The notes: generated by a model not told the origin, from the letters alone. A DNA stretch of 64,000 nucleotides from DASSKK01 sp035690495 (GCA_035690495.1 DASSKK010000061.1:1-64000); one strand, 5' to 3'. Positions 42,370-50,725 are shown, numbered from the stretch's first letter. Numbers and translations: made by a program.

Positions 42370-44821
42370 GGCGACCTCCGGCGAGTACGAGCAGCGACTC
42401 CGGCGGGTCCGCAAAGAGATGGCGGTCCGTTCCTACGCCGCCCTCGTCGTGACCGACCCGGCGAACCTCTACTATCTGACCGGCTACGACGCCTGGTCGT
42501 TCTACACCCCGCAGTGCCTCGTGGTTCCCGCCAGCGGCGATCCGGTGCTGTTCGCAAGGCAGATGGATGCTGCCGGCGCGGGGTTCACCGCCTGCCTGTC
42601 CGCCGACCTCGTCGAGGGCTATCCCGAGGCACTGGTGCACCGTCCCGACGTACACCCCTACGAGTGGATCGCCGAACGCATCCGCGCACGAGGCCTGCTG
42701 GACGTGTCGGACGGTCCCCTGGTGGGTGTCGAGGCCGACGCGCACTTCTTCAGCGCCCGCGGCTACCTGGCTTTGCGGGACGGTCTTCGAGGTGCCAGCC
42801 TCGAGGACAGTCGGGAGCTGGTGAACTGGGTCCGCCTGGTGAAGTCCGCCCACGAGCTGGACCTGATGCGCGCGGCGGGGAAGGTCGCCCAGCACGCGAT
42901 GGAGGTCGCGCTGGAGGCCATCGTTCCGGGACGCCGGCAGTGCGACGCCGTCGCGGACATCATGGCCGCCCAGGCGAGCGGCACCAGCGAGGTCGGTGGG
43001 GACTATCCCGCGATCGTGCCGATGCTGCCCACCGGCGACGGAGCCGGCACCCCTCACCTGACCTGGACCGACGCACCGTTCAAGAGCGGAGAGGCGACCA
43101 CGATCGAGATCGCCGGCGCCTACCGGCGCTACCACGCGCCGATAGCCCGCACGATCATGCTCGGCGAGCCGCCGGCGCGGTTGTCCGCGATCGTCCCGGT
43201 GGTGGCCGAGGGGATGGACGCGCTGCTCAGCGGGATCCGTCCCGGCCGCACGCCCGGGGAGCTGAACGAGGTCTGGGAGGCCCTGATCGGCGCGCACGGG
43301 CTGAGCAAGGCTTCGCGGATCGGCTACTCGATCGGGATCGGCTACCCGCCGGACTGGGGTGAGCGGACGGTCAGCCTGCGTGCCGGCGAGTCGACCCCCC
43401 TGGCTGCCGGGATGTGCTTCCACGTCATCCTCGGGATGTGGATGGACGGCTGGGGCTACGAGCTGTCCGAGCCGGTCGTGGTGACCGACGACGGCGTCGA
43501 GCGGCTCACCGACCTGACCCACGACCTGACGATCTGCCCATCTGTCCCCCGCCTCCCCGCCCATGTCCCCCGCCTCCCCGCCCACAAGGAAGAAGGCACG
43601 CCGATGCCCCCCGCCTCGCCGAAGCTGGCCGCCCGGGCCGAAGGCCTCGTCGGCTCGGTGATCGACTCCAGCACGTCGCTGCTCCAGAAGCAGAGCCACG
43701 ACATCGTCCGGTTCGCGATGGGCAGCCCGGCCGCCGAGGCCATTCCCACCAAGCTGCTCGCCGACATCGGCGCCGCCGCGATCGGACCGGACGCCGCCGA
43801 CGCGTTCGACTACGCGGCCACCGAGGGAGACCCGGCGCTGCGGACCCAGGTGCTGGAGATGCTCTCGGGCACCGGCGAGGCCACCGAGTCCGAGCGGCTG
43901 ACCATCACCAGCGGCGGGATGCAGGGCATCGACCTGGCCTGCAAGCTGTACGTCGACCCCGGGGACCTGGTCGTGGTCGAGTCGCCGACCTACACCAACG
44001 GCAGCGCGACGGTGATGTCGTACGGCGGCGAGGTGCTCGAGGCCCCCGTCGACGGAGACGGGATGGTCGTGGAGTCGCTGCCCGACCTCGTCGCCCGGGC
44101 TGGCCGCACCCCCACTGCGATCTACACGATTCCGAACTTCCAGAACCCCTCCGGGGTGACGCTCTCCCTGGAGCGGAGACGCAGGCTGCTCGAGCTCGCC
44201 CGGGAGTGGGGAGCGGTGGTCATCGACGACGACCCCTACGGGCTGCTCCGCTTCGAGGGCGACGAGATTCCTTCACTGCGTGAGCTCGGCGGCGGCGACC
44301 CGACGGTGTTCTCGGTGCGCACGTTCTCCAAGATCCTCGCCCCCGGACTGCGGGTGGGCTGGGTCGACGCAGCCCCGGACCTCGCCGACCTGCTGATCAA
44401 CGCCAAGCAGGCGATGGACACCTGCACGAACCTGCCGGCCCAGCGGCTCGTCGCCGGCTTCCTCGCCGAGGGCCACCTCGAGGAGCACGTGCGCGCGTTG
44501 CGCGGCGAGTACCACCGGCGCAAGGTCGCGATGCAGCAAGCGCTGGCCGAGCACTTCGGCGAGGACGCCACGTGGACCGATCCCAGCGGCGGGTTCTTCC
44601 TGTGGGTGACGCTCGACGACCAGAGCGTCGACGCCCAGCGGCTCTTCGAGGTGGGGCTGGCCGAGGGCGTCGCATTCATCCCCGGCCCCGCCTTCTCCCC
44701 CGGCGGCAGCTTCCGCAACGCGTTCCGGCTGTGCTTCGCCTCGACCGCCTCGGAGCGCACCGCCGTCGGCGTCGCCCGGCTGCGGACCGCCTACGACCGG
44801 GTCCGGGACGAGACCCGGTGA
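42362..44821 (+). CDS. doeA: Ectoine hydrolase (DoeA/EutD) fused in frame to a class I/II aminotransferase
   Basis: One open frame of 819 codons. Residues 1-393 are an M24/creatinase-fold ectoine hydrolase: NLYYLTGYDAWSFYTPQ, GGDYPAIVPMLPTGDG, HLTWTDAPF, RIGYSIGIGYPPDWGERT and LGMWMDGWGYELSE match DoeA/EutD, which opens ectoine to N-acetyl-diaminobutyrate. The normal M24 metal-binding aspartates are replaced (IEIAGAYRRYHAPIART); E249 is where EutD has its catalytic glutamate. Residues 394-410 come from a 21-bp tandem repeat (PRLPAHV-PRLPAHK). From M415 a 405-residue PLP aminotransferase follows, with the PLP lysine in RTFSKILAPG. A ribosome site before M415 suggests that the second half is also made alone. 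No stop lies between. Confidence 0.85.
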   Translation: MAEATSGEYEQRLRRVRKEMAVRSYAALVVTDPANLYYLTGYDAWSFYTPQCLVVPASGDPVLFARQMDAAGAGFTACLSADLVEGYPEALVHRPDVHPYEWIAERIRARGLLDVSDGPLVGVEADAHFFSARGYLALRDGLRGASLEDSRELVNWVRLVKSAHELDLMRAAGKVAQHAMEVALEAIVPGRRQCDAVADIMAAQASGTSEVGGDYPAIVPMLPTGDGAGTPHLTWTDAPFKSGEATTIEIAGAYRRYHAPIARTIMLGEPPARLSAIVPVVAEGMDALLSGIRPGRTPGELNEVWEALIGAHGLSKASRIGYSIGIGYPPDWGERTVSLRAGESTPLAAGMCFHVILGMWMDGWGYELSEPVVVTDDGVERLTDLTHDLTICPSVPRLPAHVPRLPAHKEEGTPMPPASPKLAARAEGLVGSVIDSSTSLLQKQSHDIVRFAMGSPAAEAIPTKLLADIGAAAIGPDAADAFDYAATEGDPALRTQVLEMLSGTGEATESERLTITSGGMQGIDLACKLYVDPGDLVVVESPTYTNGSATVMSYGGEVLEAPVDGDGMVVESLPDLVARAGRTPTAIYTIPNFQNPSGVTLSLERRRRLLELAREWGAVVIDDDPYGLLRFEGDEIPSLRELGGGDPTVFSVRTFSKILAPGLRVGWVDAAPDLADLLINAKQAMDTCTNLPAQRLVAGFLAEGHLEEHVRALRGEYHRRKVAMQQALAEHFGEDATWTDPSGGFFLWVTLDDQSVDAQRLFEVGLAEGVAFIPGPAFSPGGSFRNAFRLCFASTASERTAVGVARLRTAYDRVRDETR
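43544..43585 (+). repeat. 21-bp tandem repeat at the hydrolase-aminotransferase junction
   Basis: Units at 43544-43564 and 43565-43585, differing only in the last base, with a partial third copy just before (43536-43541). In reverse complement each begins ATGGGCGGGGAGGCGGGGGA or GTGGGCGGGG, matching the units at 32571-32614 apart from one T/C change and period. It is translated in frame as PRLPAH(V/K). Confidence 0.85.
43586..43606 (+). promoter_or_regulatory. Internal ribosome-binding site and ATG for the aminotransferase
   Basis: AAGGAAGAAGG (43586-43596) precedes the ATG at 43604 by seven bases. It marks the likely original start of the 405-residue aminotransferase before the repeat joined the two frames. 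Confidence 0.62.
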
Positions 44822-46008
44822 CGCCCGACGAGCAGCGGGTCCTGGACCTGATCGACGCCGACGAGATCGGCGAGCTCGCCGCAGCCCTCGTCCGGGCCTC
44901 GGGGGCCAACCCTCCCGGCGACGAGGGCCCTGCCGCCGACGTCCTCGCGGAGGCGTGCCGGTCCCGCGGGCTGTCGGTGACCTGCACCGAGGTCGAGCCG
45001 GGCCGGCCCAACGTGTCGGCGACCGTGTCCGGTGGCAAGGGGCCGGGGCTGCTGCTGCTCGGCCACACCGACGTGGTCCCCGTCGGCGACGGGTGGAGCA
45101 TGTCTCCCTTCTCCGGCGAGATCCGTGACGGCCGGCTGTTCGGGCGGGGCAGCGCCGACATGAAGGGCGGGCTCGCGGCCTGCGCGGTGGCGATGGCCGC
45201 GCTGCACGCGTCGGGGATCGCCCTGCCCGGGCCGGTCGAGCTGGCCGCCGTGGTGGACGAGGAGGAGACCGGCAAGGGCATCCGGCACTACTTGACGACG
45301 GTGTCGGCCGGTGCCCTCGACCGCTTCGCGGGCTGCGTCGTCGCCGAGCCGACCGAGCTGGCCACCGTGGTGGCGGCCCGGGGCGACTCCTACCTCGAGG
45401 TGGGCGTCACCGGCAAGGCCGCGCACTCGGGCAGCCCCGACCAGGGCGCCAACGCGATCGCCGGGGCGACCCTGGTGGTCGCCGAGCTGGAGCGGATGAA
45501 CGCCACGCTCGCCGCCGACGCTCATCCCCTGGTGGGTGCTGCTACCTGGAGCGTCGGGACGATCCGCGGCGGGACCGGCACGTCGACGGTGCCGGCCGAG
45601 TGCGTGCTGACCGCCGACCGGCGCCTGCTCCCCCGCGAGTCCGGGGACGCCGTGCTCGCCGAGACGGTCGCGCGGATCGATGCACTCGACCTGCCTCAGC
45701 GCGGCCTGGGCGTGGACGTGCGGATGACCATGGAGATGCCCGGATTCGAGACGCCGGCCGGCCACCCTCTTGTCTCCACCGCGCGCGAGGCGGTGGCGGC
45801 GGCGGGGGGCCCGGACCTGCCCGTGGCCGGCTGGACTGCTGCCTGCGACGGCGGGTACGTCGCCCGCGACGCCGGGCTGCCGGTCGTGGTGCTCGGTCCG
45901 GGATCGGTGGCCACCGCGGCGCACCAGGCCGACGAGTCGGTCGCCGTGCACGAGCTCTGGCTGGCCGCTCGCGCTTACGCGCTGTGCGCGATGCGCATGC
46001 GCGGCTGA
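44818..46008 (+). CDS. M20-family deacylase (candidate N-acetyl-diaminobutyrate deacetylase)
   Basis: 396 residues of the ArgE/DapE/ACY1 family. Metal-binding motifs: LLGHTDVVPVGDGW, GRGSADMKGGLA, VVDEEETGKG and VVAEPTEL; the dimerisation domain with GKAAHSGSPDQGANAI lies between. The family removes N-acyl groups from amino acids. In known ectoine pathways deacetylation of N-acetyl-diaminobutyrate is done by DoeB/EutE, an AstE-like protein absent here, so this enzyme is the best candidate substitute (inference). The GTG overlaps the preceding stop (GTGA). It ends four bases from the convergent transporter gene. Confidence 0.86.
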   Translation: MTPDEQRVLDLIDADEIGELAAALVRASGANPPGDEGPAADVLAEACRSRGLSVTCTEVEPGRPNVSATVSGGKGPGLLLLGHTDVVPVGDGWSMSPFSGEIRDGRLFGRGSADMKGGLAACAVAMAALHASGIALPGPVELAAVVDEEETGKGIRHYLTTVSAGALDRFAGCVVAEPTELATVVAARGDSYLEVGVTGKAAHSGSPDQGANAIAGATLVVAELERMNATLAADAHPLVGAATWSVGTIRGGTGTSTVPAECVLTADRRLLPRESGDAVLAETVARIDALDLPQRGLGVDVRMTMEMPGFETPAGHPLVSTAREAVAAAGGPDLPVAGWTAACDGGYVARDAGLPVVVLGPGSVATAAHQADESVAVHELWLAARAYALCAMRMRG

Positions 46009-46012
46009 ACCG

Positions 46013-46813
46013 TCAGCGCTCGAGCACCGCCCGCAGGAAACGACGGGTGCGCTCCTCGGTCGGGTGCTTGAAGATCTCCGCAGGCGTGCCGCGCTCGACG
46101 ACCACGCCCTGGTCGAACATCACCACCCGGTCGGAGATCTCCTCGGCGAAGCGCATCTCGTGGGTGACCATCAGCATGGTCATGTCGGTGGAGTGCGCGA
46201 GTTCCCTGATCACCTCCAGCACCTCCCCGATCAGCTCCGGGTCGAGCGCCGAGGTCGGCTCGTCGAAGAGCATCACCTTGGGGCGCATCGCCATCGCCCG
46301 CGCGATCGCCACCCGCTGCTGCTGTCCACCGGACAGCTGTGCCGGCTTGTGCTGCAAGTGCTCCTGCAGTCCCACCATGCCGAGCAGCTCGACGGCCCGC
46401 TCGCGTGCCTCCTGCTTGCTCAGCTTGAGCACCCGGACCGGTGCCTCGACGACGTTCTCCACCGCGGTCATGTGGGGAAAGAGGTTGAACTGCTGGAACA
46501 CCATGCCGACGTTTCGGCGGGTTGCCTTCATCTGCTTGGTCTCACGCGGCTTGTGCCCCGCCTTGACGTCCCACAGGGTGCCGCCCGCCACCGTCACCAG
46601 ACCCTCGTCGGGGCTCTCCAGGGTCATCAGGATCCGCAGGATCGTGGTCTTGCCGGACCCGGAGGGGCCGATGATGCAGACCTTCTCGCCCGCCCCGATC
46701 TCGAAGTCGAGCGAGCGCAGCACGTGGTTGTCGCCCCAGGACTTGCTCACGTTCGCGAAGGAGATCATCGTCTCCCGCGACTGAGCGCTTTGTGATTGCG
46801 CGATCTGCGACAC
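46013..46813 (-). CDS. ehuA: ABC transporter ATPase (polar amino acid / ectoine type)
   Basis: 266 residues. Walker A GPSGSGKTTILR, Q-loop VFQQFNLFPHMTAVENV, signature QLSGGQQQRVAIARAM, Walker B VMLFDEPTSALDPE and H-loop VTHEMRFAEEISD. It powers the importer encoded by the three upstream genes; context suggests ectoine/hydroxyectoine (EhuA-like). The GTG at 46813 is chosen for the AGGAG six bases upstream; a longer frame to 46900 overlaps the permease, and an ATG at 46768 would begin right at the domain. Last gene of its unit. Confidence 0.87.
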   Translation of the reverse strand: MSQIAQSQSAQSRETMISFANVSKSWGDNHVLRSLDFEIGAGEKVCIIGPSGSGKTTILRILMTLESPDEGLVTVAGGTLWDVKAGHKPRETKQMKATRRNVGMVFQQFNLFPHMTAVENVVEAPVRVLKLSKQEARERAVELLGMVGLQEHLQHKPAQLSGGQQQRVAIARAMAMRPKVMLFDEPTSALDPELIGEVLEVIRELAHSTDMTMLMVTHEMRFAEEISDRVVMFDQGVVVERGTPAEIFKHPTEERTRRFLRAVLER

Positions 46814-46844
46814 GGACTGCTCCTGCGGCTCGAGGTCGGTGTGG

Positions 46845-47501
46845 TCAGCGGCTGAGGGCAAGGCGATTCTCCAGGAGTCGGACGAGCTGCGAGGCGACAA
46901 GGCTGACGATGAGGTACAGGACCGCCGCGATCGTCACCGGCTCGAGATAGCGGTAGGTGTCGGACCCGATCGCCTCCACGTGCCCCATCAGCTCGTAGAC
47001 CGAGATCGCGAACAGGACCGCCGAGTCCTTGAACATCTGCACCAGGTAGTTGCCGAGCACGGGCACCGAGGTGCGCAGCGCCTGGGGCAGCACGATCCGC
47101 ACCCAGGTGCGCGGCACCGGCAGCGACAGTGCGGTCGCGGCCTCCCACTGCCCCGCCGGCACGTCCTCCACGCCAGCCCGGTAGACCTCGGCGGTGTAGG
47201 CACTGTAGTTGATGCCGATCACGATGACGCCGGTGAGGAACGGGCTGAACGTGATCCCGTAGTCCGGCAGGACGAAGTAGGCGAAGTAGGCCTGCACGAG
47301 CAGCGGCGTGCCCCGCACGAACTGCACGTAGAAGCCGAACAGCCAGGACAGCACCGGGATCCGGGACCGGCGTACGACGGCGACGAACAGTCCCACCACC
47401 AGCGCGATCAGCATGCCCAGCACGGTGATCTCGACGGTGATCCTCAGGCCGGCGAGCAGCTGCGGGATCAGCGAGAGCGCGAAGCCGCTGTCCCAGGTCA
47501 T
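46845..47501 (-). CDS. ehuD: ABC transporter permease (HisM/GlnP type), second
   Basis: 218 residues with about five membrane helices. The amino-acid permease signature and EAA loop are seen (YVQFVRGTPLLVQAYFAYFV; GVEDVPAGQWEAATALSLPV; VLPQALRTSVP). It partners the other permease as a heterodimer. The ATG overlaps the upstream permease stop (ATGA). Assignment to EhuD rather than EhuC rests on gene order only. Confidence 0.86.
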   Translation of the reverse strand: MTWDSGFALSLIPQLLAGLRITVEITVLGMLIALVVGLFVAVVRRSRIPVLSWLFGFYVQFVRGTPLLVQAYFAYFVLPDYGITFSPFLTGVIVIGINYSAYTAEVYRAGVEDVPAGQWEAATALSLPVPRTWVRIVLPQALRTSVPVLGNYLVQMFKDSAVLFAISVYELMGHVEAIGSDTYRYLEPVTIAAVLYLIVSLVASQLVRLLENRLALSR

Positions 47502-48208
47502 CTGCTGCCTCCGGTCGCCTCTGCGTACCGGATCCTCGGCTCCGGGGCCGAGCGGCGGTCACGGTCGAGCGCGAACCGTCGCTCCAGCCACCTGCTCAGC
47601 AGGGCGATCAGCTGCGAGAGGATGAAGTAGATCACCAGCAGAATGGCGAACACCACCGTGGTGTTGCCGAACTGGTTGCGCACGATCTGCGCCTGGAACG
47701 TCATGTCGCCGACGGTGACCAGCGACACCAGCGAGCTGTTCTTCAACAGGTCGACGGTCACGTTCCCGAACGGCGGCAGCATCGCGGGGATCGACTGCGG
47801 GATCAGCACCCGCCGCATCCGCAAGGCCTTGCCCATGTGCAACGAGACGCACGCCTCGTTCTGCCCCACGCCTCGGCTGCCGATCGCGCTGCGCACGATC
47901 TCGGCGGCGTAGGACCCCTCGTTGAGACCGATTGCAAGCACACCGGCGAACATCGGCGCGAGCCTGACCCCGAACGCCGGCAGCGCGTAGAAGAAGAAGA
48001 ACAGCTGTGCCACCAACGACGTGCCCCGGAAGACCTCGATGAACGCCAGGGCGATCCACCGGACCGGGCCATGGTCGGAGAGGCGGCCGAGGCCGGCCAC
48101 GAACGCCGTCACCAGTGCCAGCACGGTCCCCAGCACGGTGACCAGGATCGTGACCTGCAGCCCGCGCCAGAGCAGATGGGCGGTGAACGTCCAGAAGTCG
48201 GGGCTCAT
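47498..48208 (-). CDS. ehuC: ABC transporter permease (HisM/GlnP type), first
   Basis: 236 residues with about five membrane helices: FIEVFRGTSLVAQLFFFFYA, the EAA loop IGSRGVGQNEACVSLHMGKA, and VLIPQSIPAMLPPFGNV. It belongs to the polar amino acid permease family. The ATG at 48208 is preferred; a TTG directly before it is possible. It starts three bases after the binding-protein stop. Gene order binding protein-permease-permease-ATPase is that of ectoine importers. Confidence 0.86.
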   Translation of the reverse strand: MSPDFWTFTAHLLWRGLQVTILVTVLGTVLALVTAFVAGLGRLSDHGPVRWIALAFIEVFRGTSLVAQLFFFFYALPAFGVRLAPMFAGVLAIGLNEGSYAAEIVRSAIGSRGVGQNEACVSLHMGKALRMRRVLIPQSIPAMLPPFGNVTVDLLKNSSLVSLVTVGDMTFQAQIVRNQFGNTTVVFAILLVIYFILSQLIALLSRWLERRFALDRDRRSAPEPRIRYAEATGGSR

Positions 48209-48211
48209 CAA

Positions 48212-49135
48212 CTAGCCGGGGTTCTTGCACAGCTCGGCCGCGGTGACGCCCTTGACGGCGTCCGGGTCGAACCCCCACTTGTTCAGGATCTTGGCGAACT
48301 CGCCGGAGTCCTTGATGGCCGCGAGCTGCTTGTTGTACTTGACCAGGAAGTCGTGGTCGCTCTTGCGGAAGGCAGCCCCGGAGCCGGTCCTCGGCGCGTC
48401 CGGCACCGGCGGGGTGACGTCGAAGCCCTTCTCCTTCTCCGCCAGCGCCTTCAAGGACAGCGTCGGCAGCATGAAGGCGTCCGCCCGTCCTGAGGAGACG
48501 GCCTCCACCCCGCTGCGGTTGTTGTTGATCCGCAGCAGCTGGGAGTCCGGGACACCGGCACCTTGCAGGATGCCCTCCTCGAAGCCGCCCGGTAGCACCA
48601 CGACCGTGAGATCGGGGTTGGACTTCACCGACTTGACCGTGGTGATGTGGTCGGGGTTGCCGGGCTTGACCGCGAAGGACTCCGTGGAGACGATCACCGG
48701 CTCGGAGTAGTCCACCTCCGCGCAGCGGGACTGCTTCATGAACAGCCCCGCTGTGATCGCGTCCCAGCGGTTCGCCTTCAGACCGGGGATCATCCCGTTG
48801 TACGGGGTGATGATGCCCTGGATGTCGTCGATGCCCAATCCCTTCACGCAGGCGCGGAACACGTCGGGCGCGCATCCGGTCACCTTGCCGTCGGTGGTGA
48901 CCGAGGTGTACGGCGGCTCGTTGGCGATCCCGACGCGGAGGTAGCCGCGCTGGCGCCCCACCTCGAGCAGGCTCTGCCCGCCCGAGGCCTCGGCGCCGGC
49001 ACTGCCTCCCGCCGAGGGGGGCTTGGAGGTGGTGCTGCACCCGGCAAGCCATCCGGCGGTGGTCACGCCGACGGCGCCCACCCCCAGACCGCGCAGCAGG
49101 GACCGTCGGGAGATCTCGTGGGACCGGTCTGGCAT
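48212..49135 (-). CDS. ehuB: Substrate-binding lipoprotein (ectoine/amino acid type)
   Basis: 307 residues. The N-terminus has a twin-arginine motif (SRRSLLRG) and a lipobox ending LAGC, so it is probably a Tat-exported lipoprotein. The SBP_bac_3 domain follows: YLRVGIANEPPYTSV, LKANRWDAITAGLFMKQSRC and AEVDYSEPVIVSTESFAV; the RC-x-x-V-x(2)-SEP pattern resembles EhuB. Ligand is inferred from context. GGAG lies seven bases before the ATG. It heads the transporter unit, with operator 2 upstream. Confidence 0.85.
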   Translation of the reverse strand: MPDRSHEISRRSLLRGLGVGAVGVTTAGWLAGCSTTSKPPSAGGSAGAEASGGQSLLEVGRQRGYLRVGIANEPPYTSVTTDGKVTGCAPDVFRACVKGLGIDDIQGIITPYNGMIPGLKANRWDAITAGLFMKQSRCAEVDYSEPVIVSTESFAVKPGNPDHITTVKSVKSNPDLTVVVLPGGFEEGILQGAGVPDSQLLRINNNRSGVEAVSSGRADAFMLPTLSLKALAEKEKGFDVTPPVPDAPRTGSGAAFRKSDHDFLVKYNKQLAAIKDSGEFAKILNKWGFDPDAVKGVTAAELCKNPG

Positions 49136-49171
49136 GAGGTGACTCCGTTCTCAGCGGGCGTGTCGTCATGT

Positions 49172-49200
49172 AGCATTGTCAACAATCTGTTTCTCGTCAA
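49172..49200. promoter_or_regulatory. Divergent promoters with GntR-type operator 2
   Basis: ATTGTCAACAAT (49175-49186) lies between the transporter genes and the second EutA-like gene. For the minus strand a possible promoter is TTGACG (49200-49195), 17 bases, AATGCT (49177-49172), with the operator in the spacer. A second GTCAAC lies at 49196-49201. Confidence 0.65.
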
Positions 49201-49235
49201 CAGGTGAGGGCAAAAGTTCTCCCGAGAGGAGTCCT

Positions 49236-50012
49236 GTGGCGATCCCCTCTGGAGAAAATCGCGCAGCAGACCCTGGCGCCGATCCGGCACATCCGGCCGC
49301 ACCCGCGGTCGGGCTGCTGTATCCCGGCTACGGGGCCGAGGACGACTTCCCCGCCCTGGAAGCCCGGCTCGCGGGCCGGCTGAGGCTGCCACTGGTGCAC
49401 ACGAGCGTGGGCGAGGACGCCCACCGGGTGGACGCACTGCTCGACCTCGGCGGTCCCGAGCGGCTGGCGGCAGGGGGGCGGGTGTTGCTCGAGCACCGGC
49501 CGGACAGTGTGATGTGGGCCTGCACCTCCGGAAGCTTCGTGTTCGGCTGGGACGGCGCCCATGAGCAGGTCGGCCTGCTCGCCGAGCAGGTCGGCCTGCC
49601 CGTGTCCTCGACGTCGCTGGCGTTCGTGCACGCTCTGGCCGCGCTGGGGGCGACCCGGGTCTCGGTCGCGGCGTCGTACCCCCAGGAGGTGGCGGAGCGG
49701 TTCGTCGAGTTCCTGGCCAAGGGCGGGGTCGAGGTGCTCGGCATGGACAGCCACGGGATCTACACCGCCGCCCAGGTCGGCACGCTCGGCCGTGACCAGG
49801 TGCTCGCGATGGTGCGCGGCGCAGACCGTCCCGACGCCGACGCGATCCTCGTGCCTGACACCGCGATGCACTCGCTGGCCTGGGTGGCCGGCTTCGAGGA
49901 CGCGGTCGGCAAGCCGGTCCTCACCGCGAACCAGGTCACCGTGTGGGAGGGCCTGCGGATCTGCGACCGACAGACCCGACTTCCGGACCTGGGAGCCCTG
50001 TTCGCGGGATGA
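49236..50012 (+). CDS. Second EutA-like protein with altered active site
   Basis: 258 residues of the Asp/Glu racemase/maleate isomerase superfamily. The first catalytic cysteine is kept (C96 in WACTSGSFVFG), but where the second should be the sequence reads LVPDTAMHSL with D208, so the two-cysteine racemase/isomerase mechanism cannot operate unchanged. One-cysteine members include arylmalonate decarboxylase, though there the other cysteine is kept. GAGAGGAG precedes the GTG by four to five bases. It is followed after 22 bases by the GntR regulator gene, probably co-transcribed. Confidence 0.78.
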   Translation: MAIPSGENRAADPGADPAHPAAPAVGLLYPGYGAEDDFPALEARLAGRLRLPLVHTSVGEDAHRVDALLDLGGPERLAAGGRVLLEHRPDSVMWACTSGSFVFGWDGAHEQVGLLAEQVGLPVSSTSLAFVHALAALGATRVSVAASYPQEVAERFVEFLAKGGVEVLGMDSHGIYTAAQVGTLGRDQVLAMVRGADRPDADAILVPDTAMHSLAWVAGFEDAVGKPVLTANQVTVWEGLRICDRQTRLPDLGALFAG

Positions 50013-50034
50013 TGCGACGACGAAAGGTGGAGCG

Positions 50035-50721
50035 ATGACCGATGGCAGCTTCCTCGTGCCGGTGGAGCGCGAGTCGACGCCGAGCATCATCGCGCGCAAG
50101 CTGCGCAGCGCCATCGGTCACGGGGAGCTCGCCCAGGGTGCGCAGCTCGCCGAGGCCGAGCTCGCCCGTGACCTCGGCGTCAGCCGGGGGCCCCTGCGCG
50201 AGGCGATGCAACGGCTGACCCAGGAGGGTCTGCTGATCTCCATCCGCAACCGTGGGCTGTTCGTGATCGAGCTGACGGAGGCCGACGTGCGTGACATCTA
50301 CGTCGCGCGCACCGCCGTCGAGCGGGCCGCGGCTGCCCAGCTGATGCTCGCCGACGAGGCGTCGGCGGCCGCCGAGCTCGTGGAGGTCAGCGCGGAGATG
50401 GCCACCGCCCGCGACCGGGACGACGTCGCAGGGATCGGAGAGGCCGACCTGAAGTTCCACGAAGTGCTGGTGCGGCTGTCCGGGAGCCAGCGGCTGATCC
50501 GGATGCACCAGACGCTGATCACCGAGACCCGGATGTGCGTGATCGCGCTCGGTGAGACCTACCCGGACTCCGACGCGCGGATCCCCGAGCACCAGGAGAT
50601 CGCCGAGGCCATCAACGGCGGGGACGCGGCGACCGTGGACCGGCTGCTGGTGGACCACATGGACGATGCGATCGCCCGGCTGGCCCCGAGGTTCCCCGCG
50701 GCGGCCGCCCGCCACAGCTGA
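50035..50721 (+). CDS. GntR-family regulator, FCD (FadR) subfamily
   Basis: 228 residues. N-terminal winged helix (PSIIARKLRSAIGHGELAQG, then LAEAELARDLGVSRGPLREA and MQRLTQEGLLI) and C-terminal all-helical FCD ligand domain with the metal-binding residues of D-x3-H, H and H type (DLKFHEVLVRLSG; PEHQEIAEAI; DHMDDAI). FCD regulators typically bind ATTGT-like palindromes such as those repeated three times in this island, so it is the likely local repressor with a pathway intermediate as inducer (inference). It differs in family from EnuR, the MocR-type regulator of proteobacterial ectoine clusters. AAAGGTGG precedes the ATG. Confidence 0.9.
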   Translation: MTDGSFLVPVERESTPSIIARKLRSAIGHGELAQGAQLAEAELARDLGVSRGPLREAMQRLTQEGLLISIRNRGLFVIELTEADVRDIYVARTAVERAAAAQLMLADEASAAAELVEVSAEMATARDRDDVAGIGEADLKFHEVLVRLSGSQRLIRMHQTLITETRMCVIALGETYPDSDARIPEHQEIAEAINGGDAATVDRLLVDHMDDAIARLAPRFPAAAARHS

Positions 50722-50725
50722 CGGG

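Noticed and set aside
41123..43699. Long minus-strand open frame across the EutA-like and hydrolase genes
   Set aside because: It is antisense to clearly identified enzymes, and its own sequence shows no recognisable fold.
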